Assembly: GCF_004214795.1 (NCBI RefSeq)
Contig: NZ_CP035928.1
Span: 1 to 64,000, forward strand
Direction: 5' to 3'
From: Malaciobacter pacificus
GTDB taxonomy: Bacteria > Campylobacterota > Campylobacteria > Campylobacterales > Arcobacteraceae
Length of the DNA: 64,000 bases
A program made the translations under genes and the position numbers. Each line of letters opens with the position of its first letter. Within the stretch, counting starts at the first letter, position 1. The notes beneath the pieces are model-generated. The model saw only the letters and a program-made list of their open reading frames with translations, searched no databases and was not told where the DNA came from. Positions 1-10,407 of this stretch are shown here, one piece after another.

Positions 1-1317
1 ATGACAAGTAAAGATTTTTTGACAATTATTCAAAAAGAAGCAACAAAAACTGATTATGATAGATATTTAAAACAGCTAACATACAAAAAAATTTCATCTG
101 ACGATGAATTAGCTGTATTTGAAGTTGGAAATAAATATATTGCTTCGTGGATAAAAAGTAAATTTTCAAATTTAATCCAAAACTGTTTTGAAATATATGA
201 TGGGTCTAAGCCAAAAATTGAAATTAAAGTTGCTGGTGAAAAAAAATCGAAAAAAGAGATTAAAAAAGAGCAACTTCAAAATGAAACAGCTGAAAGTACT
301 ATTTTAAATCCTTCATATACATTTGATTCTTTTGTAGTAGGACCTTCAAACCAAATGGCATATAATGCTTCACTTGCAGTATCAAATAAACCAGGAATTC
401 AATACAATCCCCTATTTATCTACGGTGGAACAGGTCTTGGTAAAACACACTTACTTCAAGCAGTTGGTAATCAAGCAATTGAACAAGGTAAAACTGTAAT
501 TTATGTAACAATTGAGCAGTTCATGAATGACTTTACATTTTCAATTAAAAATAAAAATATGGAACACTTTAGAAGTAAATACAGAAAATGTGATGTTTTA
601 CTAATCGATGATATTCAATTTTTATCAGGAAAAGAGCAAACTCAAGAGGAGTTTTTTCACACATTTAATGAATTGCATAATGCAAAAAAACAAATTGTGA
701 TGACAAGTGATAGACTCCCTTCTCAAATAGCAGGACTTGTTGATAGGTTAAAATCAAGATTTGAATGGGGATTAACAGCAGATATCCAAATACCAGGACT
801 TGAGACTAAAATTGCAATTATTGAAAAAAAATCTGAATTAAATGGAATTGATTTAACAAGAGAGATTATTAACTTTATCGCAACAAACCTAGATAGCTCT
901 ATTAGAGAAATTGAGGGTGTTTTAATTAGAATTAATGCAAGTGCATCACTTTTAAACCAAGAAATTACTATTGAAATGGTTCAAGGTTTATTAAAAGAGC
1001 AAATAAAAGAAAACAAAGAAAACATCAAATTACCAGATGTAATTAATATCGTTGCAAATGAATTAAATATTAAACCAAGTGATATTAAATCTAAAAAAAG
1101 AACTGCAACTGTAGCAAATGCTAGAAGAGTATGTATATACTTAGCAAGAGAGTTAACACACAACTCAATGCCTGATATTGCAAAGTTCTTAGGTATGAAA
1201 GATCATAGTTCAATTTCGCATAATATTAAAAAAGCAAATGAGCTAATTGAGAAAGATGAAAACTTTAAATTAATCATCGAAAATTTAAAAAATAAAATCA
1301 TAAATAAGGAGTGGTAG
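1..1317 (+). CDS. dnaA: Chromosomal replication initiator DnaA
   Basis: DnaA is the AAA+ ATPase that binds DnaA boxes and melts the chromosomal origin. The 438-residue protein has the usual four-part layout: an N-terminal domain, a lysine-rich linker around residues 78-95, an AAA+ core with Walker A GGTGLGKTHL near residue 142 and Walker B LLIDDIQF near residue 200, and a C-terminal DNA-binding domain with the signature DHSSISHNIKKA near residue 401. The ATG is the first base of the window, so its ribosome site and upstream region are not visible. dnaN follows after a 168-bp gap with DnaA-box-like sites, which fits the normal dnaA-dnaN-gyrB order. Confidence 0.98.
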   Translation: MTSKDFLTIIQKEATKTDYDRYLKQLTYKKISSDDELAVFEVGNKYIASWIKSKFSNLIQNCFEIYDGSKPKIEIKVAGEKKSKKEIKKEQLQNETAESTILNPSYTFDSFVVGPSNQMAYNASLAVSNKPGIQYNPLFIYGGTGLGKTHLLQAVGNQAIEQGKTVIYVTIEQFMNDFTFSIKNKNMEHFRSKYRKCDVLLIDDIQFLSGKEQTQEEFFHTFNELHNAKKQIVMTSDRLPSQIAGLVDRLKSRFEWGLTADIQIPGLETKIAIIEKKSELNGIDLTREIINFIATNLDSSIREIEGVLIRINASASLLNQEITIEMVQGLLKEQIKENKENIKLPDVINIVANELNIKPSDIKSKKRTATVANARRVCIYLARELTHNSMPDIAKFLGMKDHSSISHNIKKANELIEKDENFKLIIENLKNKIINKEW

Positions 1318-1350
1318 ACCTAAACTTTTAAAAAAGTTTTTCAAGCAAAT

Positions 1351-1439
1351 GTGAAAAGGTGTGAATATAATGCAAATTTTGTTCACTATCTCAAAGTTCC
1401 ATTATTTGGCAGCTAAAGAAGTATTTTCATCTTTTCACA
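1351..1439. promoter_or_regulatory. DnaA-box cluster, probable part of oriC
   Basis: The dnaA-dnaN gap holds four matches to the TTCAC core of Campylobacterota DnaA boxes: GTGAA at 1351-1355 and 1361-1365 (reverse orientation), and TTCAC at 1382-1386 and 1434-1438. The box at 1361-1370 reads TTATATTCAC on the minus strand, close to the TYATTCAC form described for Helicobacter. The surrounding sequence is strongly AT-rich. An AT-only inverted repeat, AAACTTTT/AAAAGTTT, lies at 1322-1339. Origins in this phylum can have a second part upstream of dnaA, which is outside the window. Confidence 0.6.
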
Positions 1440-1485
1440 TTGTCTACTATTTCTACTAGATTAATAAAATATATTAGGAGATAAA

Positions 1486-2556
1486 ATGAGGTTCGTAATT
1501 ACAAAAAATGTTTTTGAAAATGTAGTAGCTCATATGCAACCTTTTTTAGAAAAAAAAGATGCTAGTTCAATTACATCACATATTTATTTAGAAACATCAA
1601 ATGATGTACTAACTTTAAAAGCAACAGATTATGAAATTGGTTTAGAATCAAAAATTGATAGCATTACTGATTGTACAGATGGAAAAGCAACTGTTAATGG
1701 TTCTAATTTACTTGGTATTATTAAAAGATTAAAAAATGAAGAAATATCAATAGAAACATCTTCTAACAATTTAATAATTAAACAAAAAAAATCAACATTC
1801 AAATTACCAATGTATGATGCTAATGAATATCCAAATGTTAGTAAAACTACAAATCTAAAAGATTTATCAATATCTACATTAAATTTTATTACTTCTATTA
1901 GAAGAATAACACCTGCTATTGATAATAATAATCCTAAATTTGAATTAAATGGAGCATTACTTGATATAAAAAGTTCTAAAATAAATTTTGTTGCAACAGA
2001 TACTAGAAGATTAGCTATATCTCAATTACAAAATATTTCTAATGAAGAAAGCCAATTTATTATCCCTAAAAAAGCTATTATTGAAATTCAAAAACTATTT
2101 TTAGATGATGCAAAAATTTCTTATGATGATACAAATTTAGTAATTTCTAATGAAAATACAATTTTCTTTACAAAACTAATTAATGGTAAATTCCCAGATT
2201 ATGAAAGAATTATTCCAAATACTTTAAAACACAATTTTGAATTACCAAAAAATATTTTAATAGAATCTATAAAACTTGTTACTTCACTATTTTCAAATAT
2301 TAAAATCACTTTTACTCCTAATAATATAATATTTGAATCACTTGATGAAGATACAGAATCTAAAACACAAGTTGATATTAATTTAAATATAGAAGAAGAA
2401 TTTTATCTAGCTGTAAACGCTAAATATATATTAGACTTTTTAAGTATGACTGATAACGATAAAATTGCAGTTGGATTTAATGAATCTAACTTACCATTCT
2501 ACTTACAAGATGAAAAATTTAGAACAATTGTAATGCCTATTGTTTTAGAAAAATAA
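1486..2556 (+). CDS. dnaN: DNA polymerase III sliding clamp (beta subunit)
   Basis: The beta clamp encircles DNA and tethers the replicative polymerase. The 356-residue protein starts MRFVITKNVFENVV and ends in the typical clamp C-terminus VMPIVLEK, with the family motif YPNVSKTT-type segment near residue 113 and FPDYERIIP near residue 243. The length fits the family. The start is supported by an AGGAG box at 1476-1480. It sits between dnaA and gyrB in the classical replication-initiation cluster. Confidence 0.97.
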   Translation: MRFVITKNVFENVVAHMQPFLEKKDASSITSHIYLETSNDVLTLKATDYEIGLESKIDSITDCTDGKATVNGSNLLGIIKRLKNEEISIETSSNNLIIKQKKSTFKLPMYDANEYPNVSKTTNLKDLSISTLNFITSIRRITPAIDNNNPKFELNGALLDIKSSKINFVATDTRRLAISQLQNISNEESQFIIPKKAIIEIQKLFLDDAKISYDDTNLVISNENTIFFTKLINGKFPDYERIIPNTLKHNFELPKNILIESIKLVTSLFSNIKITFTPNNIIFESLDEDTESKTQVDINLNIEEEFYLAVNAKYILDFLSMTDNDKIAVGFNESNLPFYLQDEKFRTIVMPIVLEK

Positions 2557-2583
2557 GAAAGATAAATAATACAAGGAAACTAA

Positions 2584-4902
<2,319 letters not shown>

Positions 4903-4906
4903 AACT

Positions 4907-4932
4907 TTTTAGAGACTTTTTAGTCTCTAAAA
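4907..4932. terminator. Bidirectional terminator between gyrB and the convergent flavoprotein gene
   Basis: An 11-bp perfect stem, TTTTAGAGACT (4907-4917) and AGTCTCTAAAA (4922-4932), encloses a TTTT loop. It has T-runs on both strands and lies exactly between two convergent stop codons. Confidence 0.9.
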
Positions 4933-5931
4933 TTAGTTATTATCAAATTTTTCTGTATGAGCGAAAATTTTCCCTCTTTTTCTTTGAATATTATTTACAA
5001 TATGATATCCATGATTTAAAGCAATAGCGATACTTCCTCCACTTGCAAAAGCAATATCTCCTGCTACATAAATATTTGGTGTAGTTGTTTCTTGATGCTC
5101 ATCAAATATAGGTTTACTATTTTCATCAACTTCAATACCACATGCTTTTAAGAAGTCAACTGGAGTTGTACCACCAATTGCATAAATTATTCTGTCATAT
5201 AGTACATCAAATCCATCATCAAAACTAACTTTTACTTTACCCTCTTCATTTTCTAGTGATAAAATATCTGTATTCATTCTAAGTCTTAGCTTTTCTTCAC
5301 CATGACATTTTTTTAAAATTGACTCATTTGTTTCATTTAATCTAGAAAATTCTGGTTTTCTATAAACTAAAGTTACAGTGTTTCCTTGGTCTGCTAATTC
5401 ATAGGCATATTCAGCTGCACTATTTCCACCACCTACAACTAGAATTTTTTCATTTGTTCCACATTTATCAAGATTAAAATTAACTTGGGGTCTAATTGAT
5501 GGAGGAATCTTATATGAAGGTTTATTTGGTTTACCCATTTTTCCAATAGCTACAACTGCATTATGTGTTTTAACAATACCTTTTGATGTATGAATTTCTA
5601 ACAAGTCATTATTTTTTTCAATCTTTTCAACTTCTGTGTTGAACATTGCATCAATTTTTTCATTATCTAATAAGTCATTGAAGTAATCAAGAGTAGTCTC
5701 TTTTGTACCATCAAAAAACTCTACATTACCTTGCAAAGTTGTAACTTGACCTTTGTAATCTTTATCTACTCTTTTACTGTCTTTATAAAATTTTCTAATA
5801 GTATTTGAGTGATTATCTGTTTTTTCTATTAATAATATTTCACCTATATTATGTGCAGATGCTTCAATAGCAGAGCCTATACCACCAGGTCCACCACCTA
5901 TAATTACAATATCATATGTTTTACTTATCAT
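4933..5931 (-). CDS. Thioredoxin-reductase-like FAD/NAD(P) oxidoreductase
   Basis: This is a predicted soluble flavoprotein of the pyridine nucleotide-disulfide oxidoreductase superfamily. The 332 residues contain an FAD-binding GGGPGG near residue 12, a second dinucleotide site VVGGGNSAAEY near residue 160, and the FAD-binding PNIYVAGDIA near residue 288. The CxxC redox pair of true thioredoxin reductase is absent, so it is probably not TrxB; it looks more like the YpdA/second-TrxR-like group found in many Campylobacterota. The substrate is unknown. The gene stands alone, convergent with gyrB, and is divergent from queF across about 150 bp. Confidence 0.85.
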   Translation of the reverse strand: MISKTYDIVIIGGGPGGIGSAIEASAHNIGEILLIEKTDNHSNTIRKFYKDSKRVDKDYKGQVTTLQGNVEFFDGTKETTLDYFNDLLDNEKIDAMFNTEVEKIEKNNDLLEIHTSKGIVKTHNAVVAIGKMGKPNKPSYKIPPSIRPQVNFNLDKCGTNEKILVVGGGNSAAEYAYELADQGNTVTLVYRKPEFSRLNETNESILKKCHGEEKLRLRMNTDILSLENEEGKVKVSFDDGFDVLYDRIIYAIGGTTPVDFLKACGIEVDENSKPIFDEHQETTTPNIYVAGDIAFASGGSIAIALNHGYHIVNNIQRKRGKIFAHTEKFDNN

Positions 5932-6081
5932 AAGTTCCTCTTATAGTTTAAATTTTTAGTTTGTTTAGTTTTTCGAGATATTATTATACTTAAATATTTA
6001 TATATATACAATAAGTAACATTTGTAAGTTTTTTTTAGATAAAATTGCCTAAAACTAAAGATATAAAAGGTTATTAAAGAT

Positions 6082-6465
6082 ATGGAAATTAAATATGGTG
6101 AACAAGAAATTTTAGACTTCGATATAAATAGTGAAGAAAATTTTTGGCCTAATAATCATGAAAAAAACTATGTAATAAAAATTGAATTACCAGAATTTAT
6201 GGCTAAATGTCCTAGAAGTGGTTATCCAGATTTTGCTACGATTTATTTAGAGTATACACCAGATAAATTAGTTATTGAGTTAAAAGCTTTAAAAATTTAT
6301 ATTAATTCTTTTATGTTTAGGCATGTTTCTCATGAAAACTCTATAAATGAAATTTTTGATACTTTATATAATAAATTACAACCAAAATGGATGAAAGTAA
6401 TTGGAGATTTTAAACCAAGAGGAAATGTACATACTGTGATTGAAATAGACAGTTCTAAAATGTAA
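6082..6465 (+). CDS. queF: NADPH-dependent 7-cyano-7-deazaguanine (preQ0) reductase
   Basis: QueF reduces the nitrile of preQ0 to the amine of preQ1 in queuosine biosynthesis. The 127-residue length fits the single-domain (type I) enzyme. The QueF motif appears as ELKALKIYINSF near residue 73, and the catalytic cysteine lies in MAKCPRSGYPDF near residue 44. The start has an AAAGG ribosome site. The queuosine genes queC/D/E are not in the window. The downstream gene starts 12 bp later and is probably co-transcribed. Confidence 0.93.
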   Translation: MEIKYGEQEILDFDINSEENFWPNNHEKNYVIKIELPEFMAKCPRSGYPDFATIYLEYTPDKLVIELKALKIYINSFMFRHVSHENSINEIFDTLYNKLQPKWMKVIGDFKPRGNVHTVIEIDSSKM

Positions 6466-6476
6466 GGAATAACACC

Positions 6477-7130
6477 TTGGAAAGATTAGTTACTACTTCT
6501 CAAGCTGCAGAAATACTTGGCTTGTCTTTACAAGGTGTACATTATAGAATTAAAAAAAATCAATTAAAATCTATAAAACAATCAGGTAAAACTTATGTTT
6601 ATATAGATGATTCTAATCAAGTAAACACAAATAATACTGATATAAATCAAATTAATAGAAAAGAAAATATTTTTGAACAAAAATCATCAACAAACGAATT
6701 TAATTCTATTATTGAAGTTAAAAATGAGCAAATTGTATTACTTAAAAAATCTATGAAATGGATGAAAAAACAATACATTTCAGAAATAAATAGATTAGAA
6801 AAAAATCAAAAAAGAATTATAGAAGTATTTAATTCAGAAATTAAACTTTTACAAAGTGCCTTCAATGAAATGCGTTCTATTTATAATAAACCTCAAATAC
6901 AACAACCTATTAATCAACAATCTCAAACAAAAAATACAAACGAAGAAAAGAGAACTTTTATTACAGTTAAAGAGTTTTTTGCTTTTATGAAAAGTCATCA
7001 AAAAAGTGACCAAGAGATAAAATATATTATATTTAGAGCTATACGAAATAATGATTATAGATTTATATATAATAAAAGTGAAAAAAAACTGTTGATTTTA
7101 AATGCTGATTTTGAAGATTTGATTAAATAA
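6477..7130 (+). CDS. HTH-domain coiled-coil protein, function unknown
   Basis: The 217-residue protein begins with a MerR/excisionase-like helix-turn-helix (TTSQAAEILGLSLQGVHYRI, about residues 6-25), has a polar linker, a probable coiled coil at about 75-130, and a conserved-looking C-terminal segment (FITVKEFFAFMKSHQKSD). It starts at TTG (6477) behind AAGGAATAACACC; no better-placed ATG is visible. DNA binding is likely but the role is unknown. It lies just before the left end of the integrated element, so before integration its 3' end faced the SRP RNA gene, sharing a terminator. Confidence 0.75.
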   Translation: MERLVTTSQAAEILGLSLQGVHYRIKKNQLKSIKQSGKTYVYIDDSNQVNTNNTDINQINRKENIFEQKSSTNEFNSIIEVKNEQIVLLKKSMKWMKKQYISEINRLEKNQKRIIEVFNSEIKLLQSAFNEMRSIYNKPQIQQPINQQSQTKNTNEEKRTFITVKEFFAFMKSHQKSDQEIKYIIFRAIRNNDYRFIYNKSEKKLLILNADFEDLIK

Positions 7131-7136
7131 GTCTTG

Positions 7137-7158
7137 AAAAAAGTGCTAATAGCACTTT
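7137..7158 (-). terminator. Displaced SRP RNA terminator at the left element boundary
   Basis: On the minus strand the stem AAAGTGC/GCACTTT with loop TATTA runs directly into a T6 tract (A6 at 7137-7142 on the plus strand). This is a textbook intrinsic terminator in the minus direction. It has no local minus-strand gene upstream except element genes; it matches the 3' hairpin of the SRP RNA gene at 14897-14915 and is read here as that gene's original terminator. Confidence 0.7.
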
Positions 7159-7164
7159 CTCCAG
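7142..7164. repeat. Left attachment-site repeat (remnant of SRP RNA 3' end)
   Basis: It is identical to the right repeat over 15 bases (AGTGCTAATAGCACT), then matches TTCTCCAG after a one-base gap. Similarity stops beyond this in both directions, as expected at an integration junction. Confidence 0.75.
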
Positions 7165-7224
7165 ATGCCTATAATTGGTTTATAAAGCCTATAAAATAGG
7201 AGTTTAAAGAAAGATTAAAAATAA

Positions 7225-7245
7225 AGAGTAACACTTAGAGTAACA
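7225..7245. promoter_or_regulatory. Integrase arm-type repeats, left end
   Basis: Two copies of AGAGTAACA (7225-7233 and 7237-7245) lie 12 bp apart about 60 bp inside the left boundary. The same GTAACA core occurs six times at the right end, one copy (14810-14818) being an exact inverse match of the full nonamer. This distribution is typical of integrase or excisionase arm sites. Confidence 0.6.
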
Positions 7246-7292
7246 AAAAATTAGATTTAATAGTATATATATTCTTTATAAATTAATTAAAA

Positions 7293-7559
7293 CTAAATCT
7301 CACTTTCATTATTACTAAATAAGTCTTTTATATCTACATTCAAGTAATGAGCAATTTTAATTAAGTGTTCTAGATTAAAATGTTTTCCTCTTTTCAAACT
7401 TTCAGCATTAGTATAAAATGTAGCAGTTGTAAATCCCATAGCTAAAGCAATAGTTTCTTGAGTTATATTTTTTGATAATCTTATTCTTTTTATATTAGTA
7501 ACTATTCTCTTATAAACTTTTTCAATTTCATCATCATTTATATCTGCATAATATTTCAT
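7293..7559 (-). CDS. XRE-family (Cro/CI-type) transcriptional regulator
   Basis: This 88-residue protein is mostly one HTH_3-type domain: IRLSKNITQETIALAMGFTTATFYTNAE carries the helix-turn-helix (about residues 30-57), followed by LIKIAHYLNVDIKDLF, the usual closing helices. It is the likely repressor of the element. The gene is divergent from two lipoprotein genes, and two palindromes (TAACCTATAGGTTA and TAACCAATAGGTTA) lie in the divergent region, the nearer one starting only 4 bp from its start codon. Autoregulation and control of the lipoprotein genes are inferred from this position. Confidence 0.85.
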   Translation of the reverse strand: MKYYADINDDEIEKVYKRIVTNIKRIRLSKNITQETIALAMGFTTATFYTNAESLKRGKHFNLEHLIKIAHYLNVDIKDLFSNNESEI

Positions 7560-7562
7560 TTG

Positions 7563-7634
7563 TAACCTATAGGTTAAGATATTTATTATGAATATTATTG
7601 ATAAAATTGTTTTTATGTTATAACCAATAGGTTA
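7563..7634. promoter_or_regulatory. Twin operator palindromes of the XRE regulator
   Basis: TAACCTATAGGTTA at 7563-7576 and TAACCAATAGGTTA at 7621-7634 are near-identical palindromes, 58 bp apart from centre to centre. They are outer-flanked by G/C to give GTAACC and GGTTAC half-sites. They lie between the divergent regulator and lipoprotein genes. The spacing would allow looping between two bound dimers. Confidence 0.7.
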
Positions 7635-7729
7635 CAAATTTATAATTTTATTATTAAAAAATAAGAAATGAGTCATTTCTGAGACATTCTTATGTTACTA
7701 TTTTTTAAAATTAAAAATAAGGGAAAAAT

Positions 7730-8308
7730 ATGAAAAATAAAATTTTTATACTAGGATTACTTTTTATAAGTATATTCATGTTTACAGGTTGTGGTGGAGG
7801 AGGTGGAAGTTCTTCAACATCTTCAAATAGTCAAAGCTATGATTTCTATGAATATTTAGTTAGTAGTAATACAGTAACAAAGAACTGGGATTCATATATT
7901 TTAGATAGTTCAAATAATATCTATTCAACGAGCTTAAATCTTGGTAGTAGTACAGAAACTATTTTATCTTCAACAAAAGCAATTGTAAATGAAGACTATA
8001 CAACAACTTATGAGGCTTTATCAAATTCTATTTATGTAACGGAGTTAGGGGGAAGTGGTTATTTAAACAGATATATTTCTGTTGGTGATAATTTAGTTAC
8101 TGATTATAAGTTTACAGAATATTTAGATACATTTATTCCTATTAGTGGATACATTTTTAATGATGTAATTAAAATTCAAGTTGATATGAATGATGGAACG
8201 TACACATATGATTATTACTCTAAGGGTTTAGGTAAAATTGCTACAACTAGTAATTATATAATTAGTGGAATAACTTATACACAGTTATCAATAGTAAATA
8301 ATTATTAA
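7730..8308 (+). CDS. Predicted lipoprotein, unknown function
   Basis: The 192-residue protein starts with a lipoprotein signal peptide whose lipobox is FTGC (Cys about residue 21), followed by a Gly/Ser-rich tether (GGGGGSSSTSSNS). The mature part is rich in Ser, Thr, Tyr and Asn and looks beta-rich, with no motif that I recognise. The AGGGAAAAAT box fits the ATG. It is the first gene to the right of the XRE operators and is followed 8 bp later by a second lipoprotein gene, so the two probably form an operon carried by the element. Confidence 0.75.
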   Translation: MKNKIFILGLLFISIFMFTGCGGGGGSSSTSSNSQSYDFYEYLVSSNTVTKNWDSYILDSSNNIYSTSLNLGSSTETILSSTKAIVNEDYTTTYEALSNSIYVTELGGSGYLNRYISVGDNLVTDYKFTEYLDTFIPISGYIFNDVIKIQVDMNDGTYTYDYYSKGLGKIATTSNYIISGITYTQLSIVNNY

Positions 8309-8316
8309 GGATTAAA

Positions 8317-8808
8317 ATGAAATTTTTATTAAAAATAATGATTATAGGGGTTGTTCCATTATTTGTTTTTATAGGGTGTGGGCAACCTACAGTTCCTAAA
8401 AATCAATTAGTTTACAGTAAAATAATTCAGCATAATAAAAATTCAAATGAAGCTTTTGAATTTTCTAAAATGTGGTTAGCTAATGCTTTCGTTGATTCTA
8501 AATCAGTAATTGAATATGAAAATAAAGATAATTTTACAATTATTGGAAAAGGAATTATTCCAAAAGTTTATTACGGGTTAACTATCTATGGTGATACAAA
8601 ATTTACTATAACTATACAAAATAAAAATAATAGGACAAAAATTACTTTAGATAATATCAAAATTGAGACATACGATAATATAAATGGGACTTTAAAATAT
8701 GATATGTGGAATCAAAAGCAATTTAACTATTTCAGTATAGAAGCAGATAAGTTACTTACTAGTTTTAAAAGCTCATTAAGTAAAAAAACATTGAATGATA
8801 ATTGGTAA
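8317..8808 (+). CDS. Predicted lipoprotein, unknown function
   Basis: This 163-residue protein has a lipoprotein signal peptide ending in FIGC (Cys about residue 21). The mature part (FEFSKMWLANAFVDSKSVIEYENKDNFTIIGKG) resembles the layout of small DUF4468-like exported proteins, but this is only an impression. It is in an apparent operon with the preceding lipoprotein. Its downstream region was invaded by an IS256-family element 23 bp after the stop codon, which probably separated it from the hairpin now at 10176-10204. Confidence 0.7.
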   Translation: MKFLLKIMIIGVVPLFVFIGCGQPTVPKNQLVYSKIIQHNKNSNEAFEFSKMWLANAFVDSKSVIEYENKDNFTIIGKGIIPKVYYGLTIYGDTKFTITIQNKNNRTKITLDNIKIETYDNINGTLKYDMWNQKQFNYFSIEADKLLTSFKSSLSKKTLNDNW

Positions 8809-8831
8809 TCCTTTTAAAGGGAGTGTTAGAA

Positions 8832-10142
8832 ATTCCGTGTCAATCTGATAAAATAATATCAAGGATTAACAATGGAACAGAAAATAGAGTTTGACTTCAA
8901 TGAAGTTTTAGAACAATTTAAAAGTGGAAAAAATCTTACAGGTAAAGATGGACTTTTAGCTCCACTTATTAAACAACTTACAGAAGCTGCACTTGAAGCA
9001 GAAGTAGAATCGCATATTGCTAATGATGTTTTAAATGGTACAAAGAACCGAAAGAACGGTGTAAATAAAAAAACTATCAAGGGTTTATCTGATGGATCAT
9101 TTGAACTTGAAACACCAAGAGATAGAAATGGCACATTTGAACCACAACTTGTAAAGAAACATCAAACTACAATCTCCAATGAAATAGAAGATAAAATACT
9201 CTCAATGTATGGCTTAGGGATGAGTTATACAGATATAGCCTCTCATATTGAAGAGATATATCAAGTATCTATTTCAACTGCAACAATAAGTACAATTACA
9301 GATAAAATAATTACAAAGGTAAAAGAGTGGCAGTCTCGTCCACTTGATACTATATATCCCTTTGTATGGCTTGATGCTATACATTATAAAGTTAAAGATG
9401 GTGGTAAATATGTATCTAAAGCTGTTTATACTATTTTAGGTGTCGGTATGGATGGTAAAAAAGATATACTTGGACTATATCTATCAGAATCAGAAGGAGC
9501 AAACTTCTGGCTTTCAGTTCTTACTGATTTAAACAATAGAGGTATCCAAGATATACTTATTGCATCTGTTGATGGATTAAAAGGCTTTCCTGAAGCTATA
9601 AAAACCATATTTCCAAAAACTGAGGTACAACTATGTATTATTCATCAGATTAGAAATTCAATACGATATGTAGCTTCTAAAAACCATAAAGAGTTTATGG
9701 CTGATTTAAAGCCTGTATATCAAGCAGTATCCAAAGAAGCTGCAGAAGATGCACTAATATTGCTTGATGAAAAATGGGGTAATAAATATCCTATCGTACT
9801 TCAATCTTGGCAAAATAAATGGGAAAACCTATCGGTGTATTTTAAATATCCACCAGAGATAAGAAAAGTGATATATACCACAAATATCATTGAATCTGTA
9901 CATCGTCAGTTTAGAAAACTTACTAAAACAAAAGGAGCTTTTCCTAATGAAAATAGCTTACTAAAATTGTTATATATGGGTATAAAAAATGCTACTAAAA
10001 AATGGAATATGCCTATGTGGAATTGGAATCTAACCCTCTCACAATTAGCTATATTTTTCGAGGGTAGATTGGATAGTGAACTTAAAATTTAAGTTTGGGT
10101 GTGATAGGATTTTATCCTATCAGAATTATGTTGACACGGAAT
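8832..10142. mobile_element. IS256-family insertion sequence
   Basis: The 1311-bp element is bounded by inverted repeats. Both ends begin ATTCCGTGTCAA; the next blocks (TCTGATA followed by ATAA and ATC) also match, offset by a short insertion in the right end. It carries one transposase gene. No clean 8-9 bp target duplication is visible: the flanks are GTGTTAGAA on the left and ATTTAATGG on the right. Confidence 0.88.
8872..10092 (+). CDS. IS256-family transposase (mutator type)
   Basis: This is a full-length 406-residue DDE transposase. Family motifs include the ETPRDRNGTFEP segment near residue 83, the first catalytic Asp in FVWLDAIHYKVKDGG near residue 167, the second in ASVDGLKGFPEAI near residue 235 with CIIHQIRNSIRYV, and the Glu in YTTNIIESVHRQFRK near residue 340. 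No frameshift is seen, so the element is potentially active. The ribosome site is AAGGATTAAC. Confidence 0.95.
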   Translation: MEQKIEFDFNEVLEQFKSGKNLTGKDGLLAPLIKQLTEAALEAEVESHIANDVLNGTKNRKNGVNKKTIKGLSDGSFELETPRDRNGTFEPQLVKKHQTTISNEIEDKILSMYGLGMSYTDIASHIEEIYQVSISTATISTITDKIITKVKEWQSRPLDTIYPFVWLDAIHYKVKDGGKYVSKAVYTILGVGMDGKKDILGLYLSESEGANFWLSVLTDLNNRGIQDILIASVDGLKGFPEAIKTIFPKTEVQLCIIHQIRNSIRYVASKNHKEFMADLKPVYQAVSKEAAEDALILLDEKWGNKYPIVLQSWQNKWENLSVYFKYPPEIRKVIYTTNIIESVHRQFRKLTKTKGAFPNENSLLKLLYMGIKNATKKWNMPMWNWNLTLSQLAIFFEGRLDSELKI

Positions 10143-10407
10143 ATTTAATGGTCTCCTTTTAAAATATAAAACAAGATGTAGCACTATCCAAAAAGGTGCT
10201 ACATATTAAATATCATTTTTAGTTTCTTTCTAATTTCCACTCATTTCCATATAATTAACCTAATATAGTCTATTTTAAGGGATTGTTCTAAATTTTTATT
10301 GAATTTAAGCGGAAATGGAAACCGACATAAAAACTTAACCCACATTGAGTTTATAGGGTGCTGATGACCCCTTTATAACTCTAAAAATGTTTCAGAGTAC
10401 CTTTTTA
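10143..10407. other. Non-coding stretch with hairpins left of the Rep-like gene
   Basis: With the end of the IS this is about 315 bp without a gene. It holds a 9-bp perfect hairpin, ATGTAGCAC/GTGCTACAT (10176-10184 and 10196-10204), perhaps the original lipoprotein-operon terminator. TTTCCA repeats lie around 10234-10250, with an inverted counterpart ATGGAAA at 10314-10320. A structured segment at 10331-10381 (GAGTTTATAGGG pairing imperfectly with CCCCTTTATAACTC) resembles the segment on the other side of the Rep-like gene. Confidence 0.6.
10331..10381. repeat. Rep-flanking structured repeat A
   Basis: It begins AAACTTAACCCA and contains GTTTATAG and CCCCTTTATAA, the same ordered blocks as the segment at 11093-11153 (AAACTAAACCCA, GTTTATAG, CTATAAAGGGG). 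The two copies flank the Rep-like gene. Each can fold into an imperfect hairpin without a T-tract, so they look more like replication or recombination sites than terminators. Confidence 0.5.

Noticed and set aside
7141-7160. Terminator of the upstream plus-strand HTH gene only
   Set aside because: The T-tract is on the minus strand; the sequence repeats the SRP RNA 3' hairpin, so an att/terminator remnant is the better reading, although it may also end the plus-strand transcript.
8832-10142. A 9-bp target duplication for the IS256-family element
   Set aside because: GTGTTAGAA and ATTTAATGG do not match, nor do shifts of one or two bases.
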